Shown one piece after another: positions 46,717-56,721 of a stretch of DNA of 64,000 nt. This DNA comes from Senegalia massiliensis (GTDB lineage Bacteria; Bacillota; Clostridia; Tissierellales; SIT17). Within the stretch, counting starts at the first letter, position 1; every line of letters starts with the position of its first letter. The notes below the pieces were generated by a model. It had not been told where the DNA came from and made no database searches. It saw nothing but the letters and a program-made list of their open reading frames with translations. A program made the translations under genes and the position numbers. The stretch spans positions 777,241 to 841,240 of the forward strand of contig NZ_LR130785.1 in NCBI RefSeq assembly GCF_900626135.1, in the 5' to 3' direction.

Positions 46717-48261
46717 ATGAAAAACAATTATATATTAATACTAGATTTTGGTGGACAGTATAGCCAATTAATAGCAAGAAGAGTAAGAGAAGCAGGAATA
46801 TTTTGTGAAATATTACCATATGACACAGATGTAGAAAAAATAAAATCTCTAAATCCTGATGGAATAATATTCTCAGGTGGACCAAATAGCGTGTACGGGG
46901 AAAGTTCTTCTAAAGTAAGTTCAGAAATATTTTCATTAAATGCTCCAATACTTGGAATATGTTATGGTGGCCAATTAATAGCAGAACAATTTGGTGGAAA
47001 AGTTATGAGAGCTGAAAAAAGAGAATATGGAAAAACAGAACTAAACATATTAGATGACGAAGGCATATTCAAAGATTTAGGTGATAATTTAAATTGTTGG
47101 ATGAGTCATACAGATTTTATAAGTGAATTACCAGAAGGATTTGAAGTAACAGCAAATACAGACTCTTGTCCAGTAGCAGCTATGAAAAATAGTGAAAAGA
47201 AAATATATGCAATTCAATTTCATCCAGAAGTTAATCACACAGAAAAAGGGACGGATATGATAAGAAACTTCCTATATAATGTATGTGATTTAAAAGAAGA
47301 TTGGAATATGGGAGATTTTGCTGAAGAAGAAATCCAGAGAATTAAAAATCAAATAGGAGATAAAAGAGCAATATGTGCATTATCTGGTGGAGTAGATTCA
47401 TCAGTTGCAGCAGTACTTGTTCATAAAGCAATAGGAAAAAATCTTACATGTATATTTGTAGATCATGGATTACTTAGAAAAGATGAAGGGGATCAAGTAG
47501 AAAAAGTATTTAAAGAAAGATTTGACATGAACCTTATAAGAGTAAATGCACAAGATATATTCTTATCAAAATTAGAAGGCGTAACAGACCCTGAAACTAA
47601 AAGAAAAATTATTGGTGAAGAATTTATAAGAGTATTTGAAAGAGAAAAAGAAAAGTTGAAAAAAGAATTTAAGGATATTGATTATCTTGTTCAAGGTACA
47701 ATTTATCCTGATGTAATTGAAAGTGGAACAGATAAAGCAGAAGTTATAAAATCACATCATAATGTAGGAGGACTTCCAGAAGATGTAGATTTTAAACTTG
47801 TAGAACCTTTAAGAGAATTATTTAAAGATGAAGTAAGAGTACTTGGAAAAGCACTTAATATGCCTGATGATGTAATAATGAGGCAACCATTCCCAGGACC
47901 AGGACTTGCTATAAGAGTTTTAGGTGAAATAACAGAAGAAAAACTTCATATAGTAAGAGAAGCAGATTATATATTTAGAGAAGAAATAAAAAAAGCTGGA
48001 CTTGAAAATAGTATATGGCAATACTTCGCAGTATTACCTAATATAAAAAGTGTTGGAGTAATGGGAGATGGAAGAACTTATGCTCATACAGTTGGACTTC
48101 GCGCAGTGAATAGCTCAGATGGAATGACAAGTGATTGGGCAAGAATACCATATGAAGTATTAGAAAGAGCATCAAACACGATAGTTAACAATGTAGATGG
48201 AGTAAATAGAATAGTATATGATATAACAAGTAAACCACCAAGTACTATTGAGTGGGAGTAA
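46717..48261 (+). CDS. guaA: GMP synthase (glutamine-hydrolysing)
   Basis: The 514-residue enzyme has the class I glutamine amidotransferase domain (catalytic Cys in L-G-I-C-Y-G-G-Q near residue 88, and H-P-E-V-N-H near 171). The PP-loop L-S-G-G-V-D-S-S lies near 223 and the dimerisation domain ends K-P-P-S-T-I-E-W-E. It aminates XMP to GMP. The last 15 bases are repeated at 59790 and, imperfectly, at 61506, marking its 3' end as an insertion site for accessory DNA. Confidence 0.97.
   Translation: MKNNYILILDFGGQYSQLIARRVREAGIFCEILPYDTDVEKIKSLNPDGIIFSGGPNSVYGESSSKVSSEIFSLNAPILGICYGGQLIAEQFGGKVMRAEKREYGKTELNILDDEGIFKDLGDNLNCWMSHTDFISELPEGFEVTANTDSCPVAAMKNSEKKIYAIQFHPEVNHTEKGTDMIRNFLYNVCDLKEDWNMGDFAEEEIQRIKNQIGDKRAICALSGGVDSSVAAVLVHKAIGKNLTCIFVDHGLLRKDEGDQVEKVFKERFDMNLIRVNAQDIFLSKLEGVTDPETKRKIIGEEFIRVFEREKEKLKKEFKDIDYLVQGTIYPDVIESGTDKAEVIKSHHNVGGLPEDVDFKLVEPLRELFKDEVRVLGKALNMPDDVIMRQPFPGPGLAIRVLGEITEEKLHIVREADYIFREEIKKAGLENSIWQYFAVLPNIKSVGVMGDGRTYAHTVGLRAVNSSDGMTSDWARIPYEVLERASNTIVNNVDGVNRIVYDITSKPPSTIEWE
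48247..48261 (+). repeat. attachment-site-like repeat, copy A (3' end of guaA)
   Basis: ATTGAGTGGGAGTAA, coding I-E-W-E-stop, occurs here and exactly at 59790-59804. A 12/15 version lies at 61506-61520. Confidence 0.7.
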
Positions 48262-48266
48262 TGAAT

Positions 48267-48310
48267 AAAAGTCTTGAAACCTTTGGAAACAGAGGGTTCA
48301 AGACTTTTTT
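48267..48310 (+). terminator. intrinsic terminator after guaA
   Basis: AAAAGTCTTGAAACC pairs with GGGTTCAAGACTTTTTT (48294-48310). It lies inside the first accessory segment, so it may have arrived with the inserted DNA. Confidence 0.85.
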
Positions 48311-48501
48311 GTTTTTTGGAAGTACTATTTAAATAATATTTATGAATATTTTGAGTTTATATTATATAAAAGAAGTAAAAATAATAGATTATAAATTATA
48401 GTAATTGAGCCTGTAAAATAATTTGTTTTTAAAGCCAAAAATATACTATTTACATTTCCTTAAATTAAATATCAGTATATAAATTTATAAGTAGAGTTAT
48501 T

Positions 48502-49602
48502 TTAAAAGAAATTATTTTTTAAAATTGTTATTATTCTATTCTTTATTTTTTGCCAATCGCTCATACTTTTAAACTGTTTTATATCGAAGTATTGCGATAG
48601 TACTATATATAAAGGTTTCATTGTATATTTATTTATTTTATATACGATATTTTTTTCATAGTTAGGTTCTTTTTCTTTTTTACAAATAATATAATCTAAA
48701 AAATTACTTCCATTAAGATCATAGTGTAAAAAATTTCTAAGTATTTGACACTCTTTTTTTAATTCTGAATCGTATTCTATTATTATGTTGCTAAGTTCCC
48801 CATTAAATTTTTTATCAATTATTTCAAATCCGTCTTTTAAATGTTTTTGTATATTTTTAAGATTATCCATAATTTCATCAGTTTTTATAGATATTAAACG
48901 AACAGCTATATACTTACTTAAATAGTTCTCATCACTACTAAATTTTGTTGCTTTTTGTAACCATAGGCAAAAGGTGACCTCTTGCAACATAATTAAAAGT
49001 CTGGTTTTAATTATGTTGTTTTTTGTTCCTCCATTAAATAATTGAGAATGATGAATATCTTTCATTTGATAATCTTGTTCATCTACATACTCAAGAATTG
49101 GAGTATTTTCTAATGTTCTTAATTTGTATGTGGACAAATCATATATTATATTTGCAAATTCACGAATTGTACTACCAATGGTTTTGTAAAATTCAAAAAC
49201 ACTATGTTCGCTTGATTTTGAATTTAAAAGGTCAGTGTCTAAATATACGTATTGATGAAATATCGTGCTTCCAACCAAAAAGCCATCTTCTACATATAAA
49301 CCAATATTATCAATGTCGTCTCCAAACTGAAGAATAGAGTTATCAACGATATCTTTGTATATTTTTTCATTTTTTCCTTTTTTATTGTACTGTTTAATTT
49401 TATGCCTAATTACTTTAATATTGTTATCTAATGAGACTTGTTTATTAAAAAGGTCTTTGTTTATCTGATAAATAATTAAGCAAGAATCTCGGCCTATAGA
49501 ATGTATGGGTAGCTGATTGAATTTTTTATTATCTCTTAATCTAATTAAATAGTAGATACCACACAAATCATAATATGCAGTTTCATAAGCATAGTTTTTC
49601 AT
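48502..49602 (-). CDS. hypothetical protein, unknown family
   Basis: This 366-residue soluble protein has no signal peptide or membrane segment and no recognised domain. It begins M-K-N-Y-A-Y-E-T-A-Y-Y-D-L-C-G-I-Y-Y-L-I-R-L and is rich in Lys, Asn, Ile and Asp. Near residue 295 C-Q-I-L-R-N-F-L-H-Y-D recalls the Arg...His motif of HEPN RNases, but the spacing (R-x3-H) is one short of the usual form, so this is only a hint. ATG 49602 has GGAGG 6 bases upstream; ATG 49608 touches that site. It is the first gene of the island after guaA and points back toward it. Confidence 0.55.
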   Translation of the reverse strand: MKNYAYETAYYDLCGIYYLIRLRDNKKFNQLPIHSIGRDSCLIIYQINKDLFNKQVSLDNNIKVIRHKIKQYNKKGKNEKIYKDIVDNSILQFGDDIDNIGLYVEDGFLVGSTIFHQYVYLDTDLLNSKSSEHSVFEFYKTIGSTIREFANIIYDLSTYKLRTLENTPILEYVDEQDYQMKDIHHSQLFNGGTKNNIIKTRLLIMLQEVTFCLWLQKATKFSSDENYLSKYIAVRLISIKTDEIMDNLKNIQKHLKDGFEIIDKKFNGELSNIIIEYDSELKKECQILRNFLHYDLNGSNFLDYIICKKEKEPNYEKNIVYKINKYTMKPLYIVLSQYFDIKQFKSMSDWQKIKNRIITILKNNFF

Positions 49603-49963
49603 TTTCATCCTCCAGTTAAGAAATCTATAATAATTATACTGCTAGATATATATTCATTCATGTGAAAAGTGAAATCTTATTTAGAATAGCGGATTTACTT
49701 TTATGGTAAAGTTAAAATAAAACGAGATTTAAATTCAGGAAATATCCATGAAATAAATTCAAAAGCAATATCTTTGAATATACTAGTGTATAACAATATT
49801 GTCTGATTTAGAGATAATGAATTGAATTTCTTTTTTCAATCTATTACTTAAGTTTTAATGTATATCGTTTAAGAGGGCTTTATTTTTAAACGTGTAGAAT
49901 TATACACGGTTAAAATTTAAGTTATTGAATTAATAGGTTTTAATTTCCTGAAATTAAAGGGAA
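49603..49963. other. 361-base gene-free stretch with two palindromes
   Basis: No coding frame is convincing here. CGTGTA-GAATTA-TACACG (49891-49908) is an 18-base palindrome and TTTAATTTC-CT-GAAATTAAA (49939-49958) a second one, close to the end of the Xre gene. They lie upstream of the minus-strand gene ending at 48502 and could be operators for the Xre regulator. Confidence 0.45.
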
Positions 49964-50518
49964 TTAAATATAATGGTATAACTTATATTTCTCTTCAAAG
50001 TGATATTTATAATTTTTCTCCTTATTCATTATAGTAGGTTTGTAGTTATTAGATGTACTTCCAGGAAAATTGGCTTTCCAATCTTGGTATTCTTCTAAAG
50101 TAATTTCTTCATTATCATAAGCATCTCTCATTTTCTTCCAAGCAGTTAAAAAGCTTGTCATAGATGCAGCAGCTGCATCTTGAAAATGCATTACATATTC
50201 AGTTTTAGTATAGGTGTTTCCCTTTTTGCCAGTATATTCAATATCAACTTCTTCTATCTTTAATGGATAAGTAGTATCTAGTTTAAATAAGCTATACATA
50301 GCTTCTTCTAAACTTTCAGGAAATCCCCCTGTTTCTAAGTATAAATCTTTTATATCTAAAGACTCTGCTAATTCTTTTTGTAAATCTTCTCTTGGAGTTC
50401 TCGCTCCACTTTCATATTGTCTAATTCTGACATCATTTAATCCTACTTTAGCTCCTAGCTTTGCCTGGGTATATCCTCTTAAACTTCTAAAAAACTTTAA
50501 TATTGATCCAAAATTCAT
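49964..50518 (-). CDS. Xre family transcriptional regulator
   Basis: The 184-residue protein has an N-terminal HTH_3 domain (residues 4-60: G-Y-T-Q-A-K-L-G-A-K-V-G-L-N-D-V-R-I-R-Q-Y-E split across the usual helix-turn-helix). It is followed by about 120 residues without a recognised domain. Proteins of this shape are common in integrative elements of Firmicutes. No Shine-Dalgarno site is evident; the leader is only about 17 bases long from the promoter at 50542-50570. It lies between decayed element DNA and the unknown gene at 48502. Confidence 0.75.
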   Translation of the reverse strand: MNFGSILKFFRSLRGYTQAKLGAKVGLNDVRIRQYESGARTPREDLQKELAESLDIKDLYLETGGFPESLEEAMYSLFKLDTTYPLKIEEVDIEYTGKKGNTYTKTEYVMHFQDAAAASMTSFLTAWKKMRDAYDNEEITLEEYQDWKANFPGSTSNNYKPTIMNKEKNYKYHFEEKYKLYHYI

Positions 50519-50541
50519 AAGTAGAGTAACTTTTTTGTTAT

Positions 50542-50570
50542 ATTATACCATCAGTAAAAATTAAAGGCAA
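50542..50570 (-). promoter_or_regulatory. promoter of the Xre regulator (minus strand)
   Basis: On the minus strand TTGCCT (50570-50565), 17 bases, TATAAT (50547-50542). Confidence 0.55.
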
Positions 50571-50589
50571 AGACCTTTAAACTTCTTAA

Positions 50590-51081
50590 GAATATTTTAC
50601 CCAAATATACCTACCTGTAGAATGTCATAAAAGCAGAATAGAAGAATCAATTTATTATAATGAAGACTATTCTAATGGTCTTTTAAAAGAAGAATATGAA
50701 AGATAAGTAAATTATGATTTTGAACAAGCTATAGCTCAGGCTGTATCTATTTATAAATCAAATAAGTATGATATGAATATATCAATTCATTTAGCAAAAG
50801 CATTAGATATAGAACAAGAAAAGTTTAAATATATAAATCCAGATGTAGAGGATCTAAGATATTTCCTAGAAGAATATAAACCTAGGACACTACTTCCACA
50901 TATAACATGTTTCAGAGAATTAACTATGGCTGGATTTACTCTCAAATCAAAATCCTTTACTGAGATTATGGGAAACTACTTCACAGAATGGAAAGCAGTT
51001 AGACTTCCAAAAACTAAAAGAATAAAACCAAATGGAATATCTATACCAGTAAAAATTTATTATGAGAGAGAAATAGATTAA
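50590..51081 (+). pseudogene. decayed gene of the mobile element, in-frame stop
   Basis: One frame reads E-Y-F-T-Q-I-Y-L-P-V-E-C-H-K from 50590 to a TAA at 50704-50706. It then continues in the same frame as V-N-Y-D-F-E-Q-A-I-A-Q-A-V-S-I-Y to a stop at 51081. The ATG at 50773 has no ribosome binding site and only opens the last 102 codons (ending I-P-V-K-I-Y-Y-E-R-E-I-D). The lack of a start and the internal stop indicate the remains of a longer protein, truncated at its N-terminus. The family is not recognised. Confidence 0.55.
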
Positions 51082-51270
51082 AATATTTTGTAACTTTGTA
51101 ACTTGTAACCAAGAATTTAAAACTCTTAGAGTAGGATAATTAGCTAAAAAAGACACAAGATAAAGACCTGTAAATAGAGCTCTTTGAGTAAGACTCTAAA
51201 ATATAATAAGTCCTCCCCTAGCACTTTTGAAAAGTAGGTTACAAGTTACAATACTATATTAGCAAGCACA

Positions 51271-51290
51271 GGAAGTGAGTACTCACTTCC
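51271..51290. repeat. perfect 20-base palindrome
   Basis: GGAAGTGAGT is followed directly by its complement ACTCACTTCC. It lies inside the structured stretch upstream of the restriction-modification genes. Confidence 0.8.
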
Positions 51291-51329
51291 GAAATTTGTT
51301 TATTTAAAACTAGAAGTTTAAATTTATAA

Positions 51330-51360
51330 ATTGCTTGTTGGGGAGTATCCCCAATCCCCT
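51330..51360 (+). other. oriT-like hairpin (candidate)
   Basis: TTGGGGA-GTA-TCCCCAA (51338-51354) is followed by TCCCCT and preceded by TTGCTTG. The form, a small G/C hairpin followed by a C-rich tail in AT-rich DNA, recalls nick regions of mobilisable elements. No relaxase gene is present, so this is only suggestive; a relic terminator is possible. Confidence 0.25.
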
Positions 51361-51495
51361 AAAATAATTATAGTGAACTAATTTAAAATACACAAAAATA
51401 AATTAAATAAAAGTTTATAGGTGGTAGTGGAAATAATAGTTAAATATATGATACAATAGCTTTAGATATCTAAAGAAGAAATACGGGAGGCACTT

Positions 51496-51723
51496 ATGGC
51501 TTTTTCATATAATAACTTATGGAAACTACTAGAAAAGAAGGATATGACAAAAGAAGATTTAAAAAAAGCTACTGGAATGTCTAGCGCAACAATAGCAAAA
51601 CTAAGTAAAAATGAAAATATAAACATGAAGAGTTTAGAAAAGATTTGTGAAGTTCTGGAATGTAATATTGAAGATATAATTGAGTATATAAGGGTAGATG
51701 AGAGGAGCTTAAAATATGATTAA
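51496..51723 (+). CDS. small HTH (Cro/CI) regulator next to the type III system
   Basis: The 75-residue protein is a single HTH domain (T-K-E-D-L-K-K-A-T-G-M-S-S-A-T-I-A-K-L-S split by the turn). It has the form of DUF-type Cro/CI repressors and of restriction-modification controller proteins. CGGGAGG precedes the ATG. It overlaps mod by 8 bases, so it is translated in the same message and probably adjusts expression of mod and res. Confidence 0.8.
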   Translation: MAFSYNNLWKLLEKKDMTKEDLKKATGMSSATIAKLSKNENINMKSLEKICEVLECNIEDIIEYIRVDERSLKYD

Positions 51724-53707
51724 GAACCAGATACAAAGTAATGAAAATAAAAAAATAAATAGTTATGAAATAGAAAAACTAAAAAAAAATTTCCCTAATT
51801 ATTTTGATAAAGATGCAAACTTTTTAATTGATAAATTTAAGAAGATGTTAATAGAAGAAGAGATTGATATAGAAAAAGAGGGATATGAACTTAGCTTTTT
51901 AGGCAAAAACTATGCAAAACTTCAAACCTCTTTAGAAACGGAAACAGTAGTAGTTCCAGATTTACAACATAATCTTAAAGATGATAATATTAATTCTGAG
52001 AATATGTACATAGTAGGAGATAATATAGATGCAATCAAACATTTATTAAATTCTTATTCTAATAAAATTAAATGTATCTACATTGATCCACCATATAACA
52101 CTGGAAGTGGTGATTTTGTATATTCAGATAATTTTAAATTTACAAAAGAAAATTTGGCCAAATCCATAGGAATAGAAGAAGATGAAGCAGAAAGAATTTT
52201 AAGTTTAGCAGGAAAAAGTACTCATTCTGCTTGGATGACTTTTATGTATCCAAGATTGATGTTGGCAAGAGATTTATTGACCGATGATGGAGTTGTTTTT
52301 ATATCTATAGACGATAATGAAATGACAAATTTAAAATTGATTTGTGATGAAATATTTGGTGAGGAAAATTTCATTGCACAAATTATAGTTCAGTCTAATA
52401 AGCGTGGACAGACTTATAAGGACATTGCAAAAACGCATGAATATATTCTTGTCTATGCTAAAAGTTCTGCTACAAAAATTGCTCAACTAAATGGTAATGG
52501 TGAAGGGTTCTCTATGCAGGATAATATTGGAGGATTTAGTGAGCGAGAGCTAAGAAATAGGAATCCTAAGTTCGGTAAATTTAATAGACCTAATTTATTT
52601 TATCCAATTTATGTGAATTCCAATGAAAAAGATAAGAATGGATACTACCCTGTATCCCTTGAAAAAGATGAGCATTTTAGTGTTGAAGTACTTCCATTAA
52701 ATAGCAAGGGTGAAGAGAGCTGTTGGAGATGGGGGAAGGATAGATTAATTGCAAATTCTGATAAAATAACAATGGAAAACAACGTAGTAGGGAAATTAAA
52801 AAGAACAGGTGAATTCGGAGTGTATGAAAAATATAGGAATCCTAAAGTAACTTCAAAAACTATATGGTTTGATAATGAGTTGTATAGTTCTAATCGGGGT
52901 GTTTGGGATGAAAAGGAAGTAATTTATGAAAAAGGATCTGTACAACTAAGAGAAATTGGTCTCTCAGATTATTTTTCGTTTCCTAAACCGTTAGATTTAT
53001 TAAAAAAGTGTATTCAATTAGGTACTGGCTTTAATGACGATGAGATTGTTTTAGATTTCTTCTCAGGCTCTGCTACAACAGCACATGCAACAATGAAACT
53101 AAATTCAGAAGATAATGGCAATAGAAAATATATTATGGTTCAATTGCCAGAAGGAATAGATAAGGACAAGGCTGCTTATAAAGCAGGATATAGAACAATA
53201 GATGAAATCGGTAGAGCACGCATAGAAAAGGCAGCTGAAAAGATAAAAAAAGAAACTAAGGCGGATGTAGACTATGGCTATAAATTATATAATTTAAAAA
53301 AGCCTGAAGATAAAACTTTAGATAAAATAATAGAGTTTGATCCCCATGAGAATTTTATTTATGATGATATGACAGAGTTATTTGACTTTAATGGTGTAGG
53401 AGGTAGAGAAACTATATTATATACTTGGCTAAACATGGATGGATATGGTTTAACATCAAATCCAGAAAAAATTAAATTATATCAATATAAAGCAGATATA
53501 TATAAAGACACACTTTATATAATAGATCCAGGTTTAACCTCACAAGATGCAATGGAACTGATAAAGAAAATAGAAAAAGATGAAATTAATCTATCTAGAA
53601 TAGTAATATATCCTTATTCCGTGGTGTTTAATGTGATTCATGAGTTAAAGAAGAATATGAAAAGCTTAAAAAATGGAAAAACTATTAGCTTGATTGAGAG
53701 GTATTAA
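51716..53707 (+). CDS. mod: type III restriction-modification system, DNA methyltransferase Mod
   Basis: The 663-residue adenine-specific methyltransferase has D-P-P-Y-N-T-G-S (motif IV) near residue 123 and D-F-F-S-G-S-A-T-T (motif I) near 446. This is the beta-class order of type III Mod proteins. The middle region (about 200-420) would be the target recognition domain. It methylates one strand of an asymmetric site using AdoMet. It overlaps the HTH gene upstream, and the res start follows its stop by one base. Confidence 0.93.
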   Translation: MIKNQIQSNENKKINSYEIEKLKKNFPNYFDKDANFLIDKFKKMLIEEEIDIEKEGYELSFLGKNYAKLQTSLETETVVVPDLQHNLKDDNINSENMYIVGDNIDAIKHLLNSYSNKIKCIYIDPPYNTGSGDFVYSDNFKFTKENLAKSIGIEEDEAERILSLAGKSTHSAWMTFMYPRLMLARDLLTDDGVVFISIDDNEMTNLKLICDEIFGEENFIAQIIVQSNKRGQTYKDIAKTHEYILVYAKSSATKIAQLNGNGEGFSMQDNIGGFSERELRNRNPKFGKFNRPNLFYPIYVNSNEKDKNGYYPVSLEKDEHFSVEVLPLNSKGEESCWRWGKDRLIANSDKITMENNVVGKLKRTGEFGVYEKYRNPKVTSKTIWFDNELYSSNRGVWDEKEVIYEKGSVQLREIGLSDYFSFPKPLDLLKKCIQLGTGFNDDEIVLDFFSGSATTAHATMKLNSEDNGNRKYIMVQLPEGIDKDKAAYKAGYRTIDEIGRARIEKAAEKIKKETKADVDYGYKLYNLKKPEDKTLDKIIEFDPHENFIYDDMTELFDFNGVGGRETILYTWLNMDGYGLTSNPEKIKLYQYKADIYKDTLYIIDPGLTSQDAMELIKKIEKDEINLSRIVIYPYSVVFNVIHELKKNMKSLKNGKTISLIERY

Positions 53708-53708
53708 G

Positions 53709-56696
53709 ATGAACATAAAGTTAAAAATATTACCACATCAAACAGAAGCTTTAAATGCCGTAACTAAAGTTTTAAAAGATGTGAGAATAACTTCTAACAA
53801 TCCAATCTATCAAAATCCAATAATAGATATAAATGACGATAAAATATCCTATAATGTCGAGGAAATATGGGAAGGAGAGGCAGAATATCGAGATAAGGAA
53901 AATGATATTATAAAAAAGCTTCCTTCAATTTCTAAAGAGATGAGAAAAAGAGAAAATGAAAATGTATTGGGTATAGATGCAAAATTAGAGACTGGGACGG
54001 GTAAAACCTACATATACACTAGATTAATGCATGAATTAAATGAATTGTATGGTTTTAATAAATTTTTAATATTTGTTCCATCATCACCTATAAAAGAAGG
54101 CACTAAAAGTTTTATAGAATCTGAATACTCTAAGAGACATTTCAATGACTTGTACCCTGGTAAGGATATAAAATTAGAAGTTTTAAATGCACAGAAAAGA
54201 AGTAGAGCTGGAAGAAAAATGTTTCCGACAGCCATATCAAGTTTCGTTAGAGGTACTAGACTAGAAAGAAATAAGATAAACACATTACTTATGACTGACA
54301 AGATGTTTATATCTAAAACCACAATGGAAAAAGATGACTATGATCAAACTTTATTTGGTGAATTTACACAACCCTATAAGGCTTTAGAGGAGACAAGACC
54401 CATAGTAATAATCGATGAGCCTCATAGATTTAAAAAACAAAATGTGGCATATAAAAGGATAATAGAAAAACTAAATCCTCAGATGGTAATAAGATTTGGA
54501 GCAACATTTCCAGAATTACCAAAGAAAAAAGGTAAAGATTATAATAATTTAGTATATGATTTAGGAGCTGTGGATGCTTTCAATGAAAATTTAGTAAAAG
54601 GTGTAGAGGTACAAACTTTAAAACCAGAATTGGAAGATGATAATAAAATTAAAATTTTAGACATAAGTTTAAATCCTAAGAAATGTAGAATTAGAAACGA
54701 AAAAACTAAAAAAACATTTGAAATGGTTAAAAGTGATAATCTTTCAATGATAGATGATAGTTTTAAGGGGATAGAAATAGAAGAAATACAGAAGATAGAA
54801 GGAAAAAAATCAATTACATTATCTAATGGTCATATACTAGGTGAAGGGGATATATTATTTTCCTCAGTTTATGGACAAACATTTCAAGACTTAATGGTTA
54901 AAAGATCTTTAGATAATCATTTTGCACAGGAGAAAGAAAATTTTTTAACCGTAAGAAAGATAAAGACATTAACTCTATATTTTATAGACAGTATATACTC
55001 CTACAGAGGAGAAGAAAATGATGGTAATTTAAAACTTTCTTTTGAAGAACAATTAAGCAATAAGATAAAAAAAGAAATAAATAAAATAAATGAAACAAAA
55101 AATCCTAATACAAGGCTTTTGGAATATAGAGAGTATTTAGAAGCATCCTTAAATGATATAAAGAAAACAAATGGTGGATATTTTTCTGAAGATAACTCAA
55201 CTAAAGATGAAGATATAGAAAATGAAGTAAATAAAATACTAAGAGATAAAAATTCTTTATTATCATTTAAAGATGAAAATGATAATTGGAATACTATGAG
55301 GTTTATATTTTCTAAATGGACTCTTAGAGAGGGCTGGGACAATCCAAATGTATTCCAAATTGTAAAATTAAGATCAAGTGGTAGTGAAATAAGCAAGTTA
55401 CAAGAAGTGGGAAGAGGTCTAAGGCTACCAGTAGATGAACTAGGTAATAGATTGTCGGAAGAACAATTTTATCTTAGATATTTAATTGATTTTACAGAAA
55501 AAGACTTTGCAGAAAGATTGGTAAAAGAAATAAATAAAGATGCGGACGTTTCTAAGAATATTAAAGGGTTACTTTCTAAAGTATCCAAGTCAAGAAGAAT
55601 TACTGAAGAAGAGCTATTTATAGATTTACTACAAAAGGGATATGTTGATATTGACAAAAACATTAAAGAGGATAAATATAATGAATTGATATCAGAATAT
55701 CCTGAGTTCAATAAGGGCTTATATCAAGACAAAGTTAGAAATGTTAATAAAGATAAAAAATCAAAAGTGAAAATAAGACCAAAAAGATTTGATGAAATAA
55801 AAGAATTATGGGAAAGTATAAATCAAAAATATTATTTAAAATTAGATGAAATAAATCGTGAGGAGCTATTTAAAGTTGCTTTAAATATTTTTAAAAGTAA
55901 TATCTATAAACAAGAGTCAATTTTAATTGAATCTAAAAGAACCAAAGCTTTAGACACTCATATTGAAATAAGAGAAAATATAGAAGATGTTTATCTAGTT
56001 GAAAACATTATACCTTATAATGAATTCTTAAAGAATATATATAAAAACACAGGATTGTCTATAAATATAATCCATAAGGCATTAATTAAATTTAATCAAG
56101 AAAATAAAATACCTAAAGATTTTTTCAATATGAATACATTGAAAAATTTTATTGTCAAATTTGAAAATTGGTTGGAAGACTCATTCGTAAAAAGATTTAG
56201 TTATAAAAAATTGGGCATAAGACCAAAAGAAACTGCATTAACAGATATAAATGGAGATATGAAAGAATCTATAGTACAAGGGAATATAGGTATTATGAAA
56301 GATTCTAAAAGTTTAGTACCAGAAAAGTTTTTATTTGACAGTTTTGTATATGATTCAGATAAAGAGAGAGAGACCATAAGGAAAAGTATTATAGATGAAA
56401 TAGTTGTATTTGGGAAAATACCTAGAAATAGCATAAGGGTTCCATTATACTTTGGTGGAACTACGAGTCCAGATTTTATGTATGTTTTAAAGAAACAGAG
56501 CGGAGAATATATTGTCAATTTCATAGTAGAGACAAAAGGTGTAGATAAAGAAAAAGATAAAAGAGGAAGAGAAGATTTAAAGATAGAATCAGCTAGAGTG
56601 TTTTTTAATACAATGAAAGAAGATGGGCTAGACATAGTATTTGAAGAACAATTAAATAAAGATGATATAGTAAATATGATTAAAAAGTTGGTTTAG
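53709..56696 (+). CDS. res: type III restriction endonuclease Res
   Basis: The 995-residue protein joins a superfamily 2 translocase to a nuclease. Walker A L-E-T-G-T-G-K-T lies near residue 92, the DEAD-type motif I-I-D-E-P-H-R near 234 and motif VI Q-E-V-G-R-G-L-R-L-P near 565. A C-terminal PD-(D/E)xK core has S-P-D-F near 919 and V-E-T-K-G near 940. All catalytic residues are present, so it looks active. It needs Mod for site recognition. ATG 53709 follows GAGAGG; an in-frame TTG at 53694 lies within mod. Confidence 0.93.
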   Translation: MNIKLKILPHQTEALNAVTKVLKDVRITSNNPIYQNPIIDINDDKISYNVEEIWEGEAEYRDKENDIIKKLPSISKEMRKRENENVLGIDAKLETGTGKTYIYTRLMHELNELYGFNKFLIFVPSSPIKEGTKSFIESEYSKRHFNDLYPGKDIKLEVLNAQKRSRAGRKMFPTAISSFVRGTRLERNKINTLLMTDKMFISKTTMEKDDYDQTLFGEFTQPYKALEETRPIVIIDEPHRFKKQNVAYKRIIEKLNPQMVIRFGATFPELPKKKGKDYNNLVYDLGAVDAFNENLVKGVEVQTLKPELEDDNKIKILDISLNPKKCRIRNEKTKKTFEMVKSDNLSMIDDSFKGIEIEEIQKIEGKKSITLSNGHILGEGDILFSSVYGQTFQDLMVKRSLDNHFAQEKENFLTVRKIKTLTLYFIDSIYSYRGEENDGNLKLSFEEQLSNKIKKEINKINETKNPNTRLLEYREYLEASLNDIKKTNGGYFSEDNSTKDEDIENEVNKILRDKNSLLSFKDENDNWNTMRFIFSKWTLREGWDNPNVFQIVKLRSSGSEISKLQEVGRGLRLPVDELGNRLSEEQFYLRYLIDFTEKDFAERLVKEINKDADVSKNIKGLLSKVSKSRRITEEELFIDLLQKGYVDIDKNIKEDKYNELISEYPEFNKGLYQDKVRNVNKDKKSKVKIRPKRFDEIKELWESINQKYYLKLDEINREELFKVALNIFKSNIYKQESILIESKRTKALDTHIEIRENIEDVYLVENIIPYNEFLKNIYKNTGLSINIIHKALIKFNQENKIPKDFFNMNTLKNFIVKFENWLEDSFVKRFSYKKLGIRPKETALTDINGDMKESIVQGNIGIMKDSKSLVPEKFLFDSFVYDSDKERETIRKSIIDEIVVFGKIPRNSIRVPLYFGGTTSPDFMYVLKKQSGEYIVNFIVETKGVDKEKDKRGREDLKIESARVFFNTMKEDGLDIVFEEQLNKDDIVNMIKKLV

Positions 56697-56721
56697 AATA
56701 ATGATATAAGGGGTGATGCAA

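Larger units (their letters stand above)
51082..51495. other. 414-base structured non-coding stretch
   Basis: No gene is supported here. It contains tandem GTAACTT motifs (51090-51109). A 15-base inverted repeat TTGTAACTTGTAACC (51096-51110) matches GGTTACAAGTTACAA (51237-51251), 126 bases apart. A 20-base palindrome lies at 51271-51290 and a G/C hairpin near 51338. The last 60 bases carry an extended -10 box (TGATACAAT, 51449-51457) for the HTH gene. The dense symmetry suggests a replication or transfer locus of the element. Confidence 0.5.

Noticed and set aside
50773-51081. Intact 102-residue gene starting at ATG 50773
   Set aside because: No ribosome binding site, and the same frame continues upstream past a TAA with protein-like sequence, so it is treated as part of a decayed gene.
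51096-51251. Insertion sequence delimited by the 15-bp inverted repeats
   Set aside because: Only 126 bases lie between, no transposase is present and no target duplication is evident.
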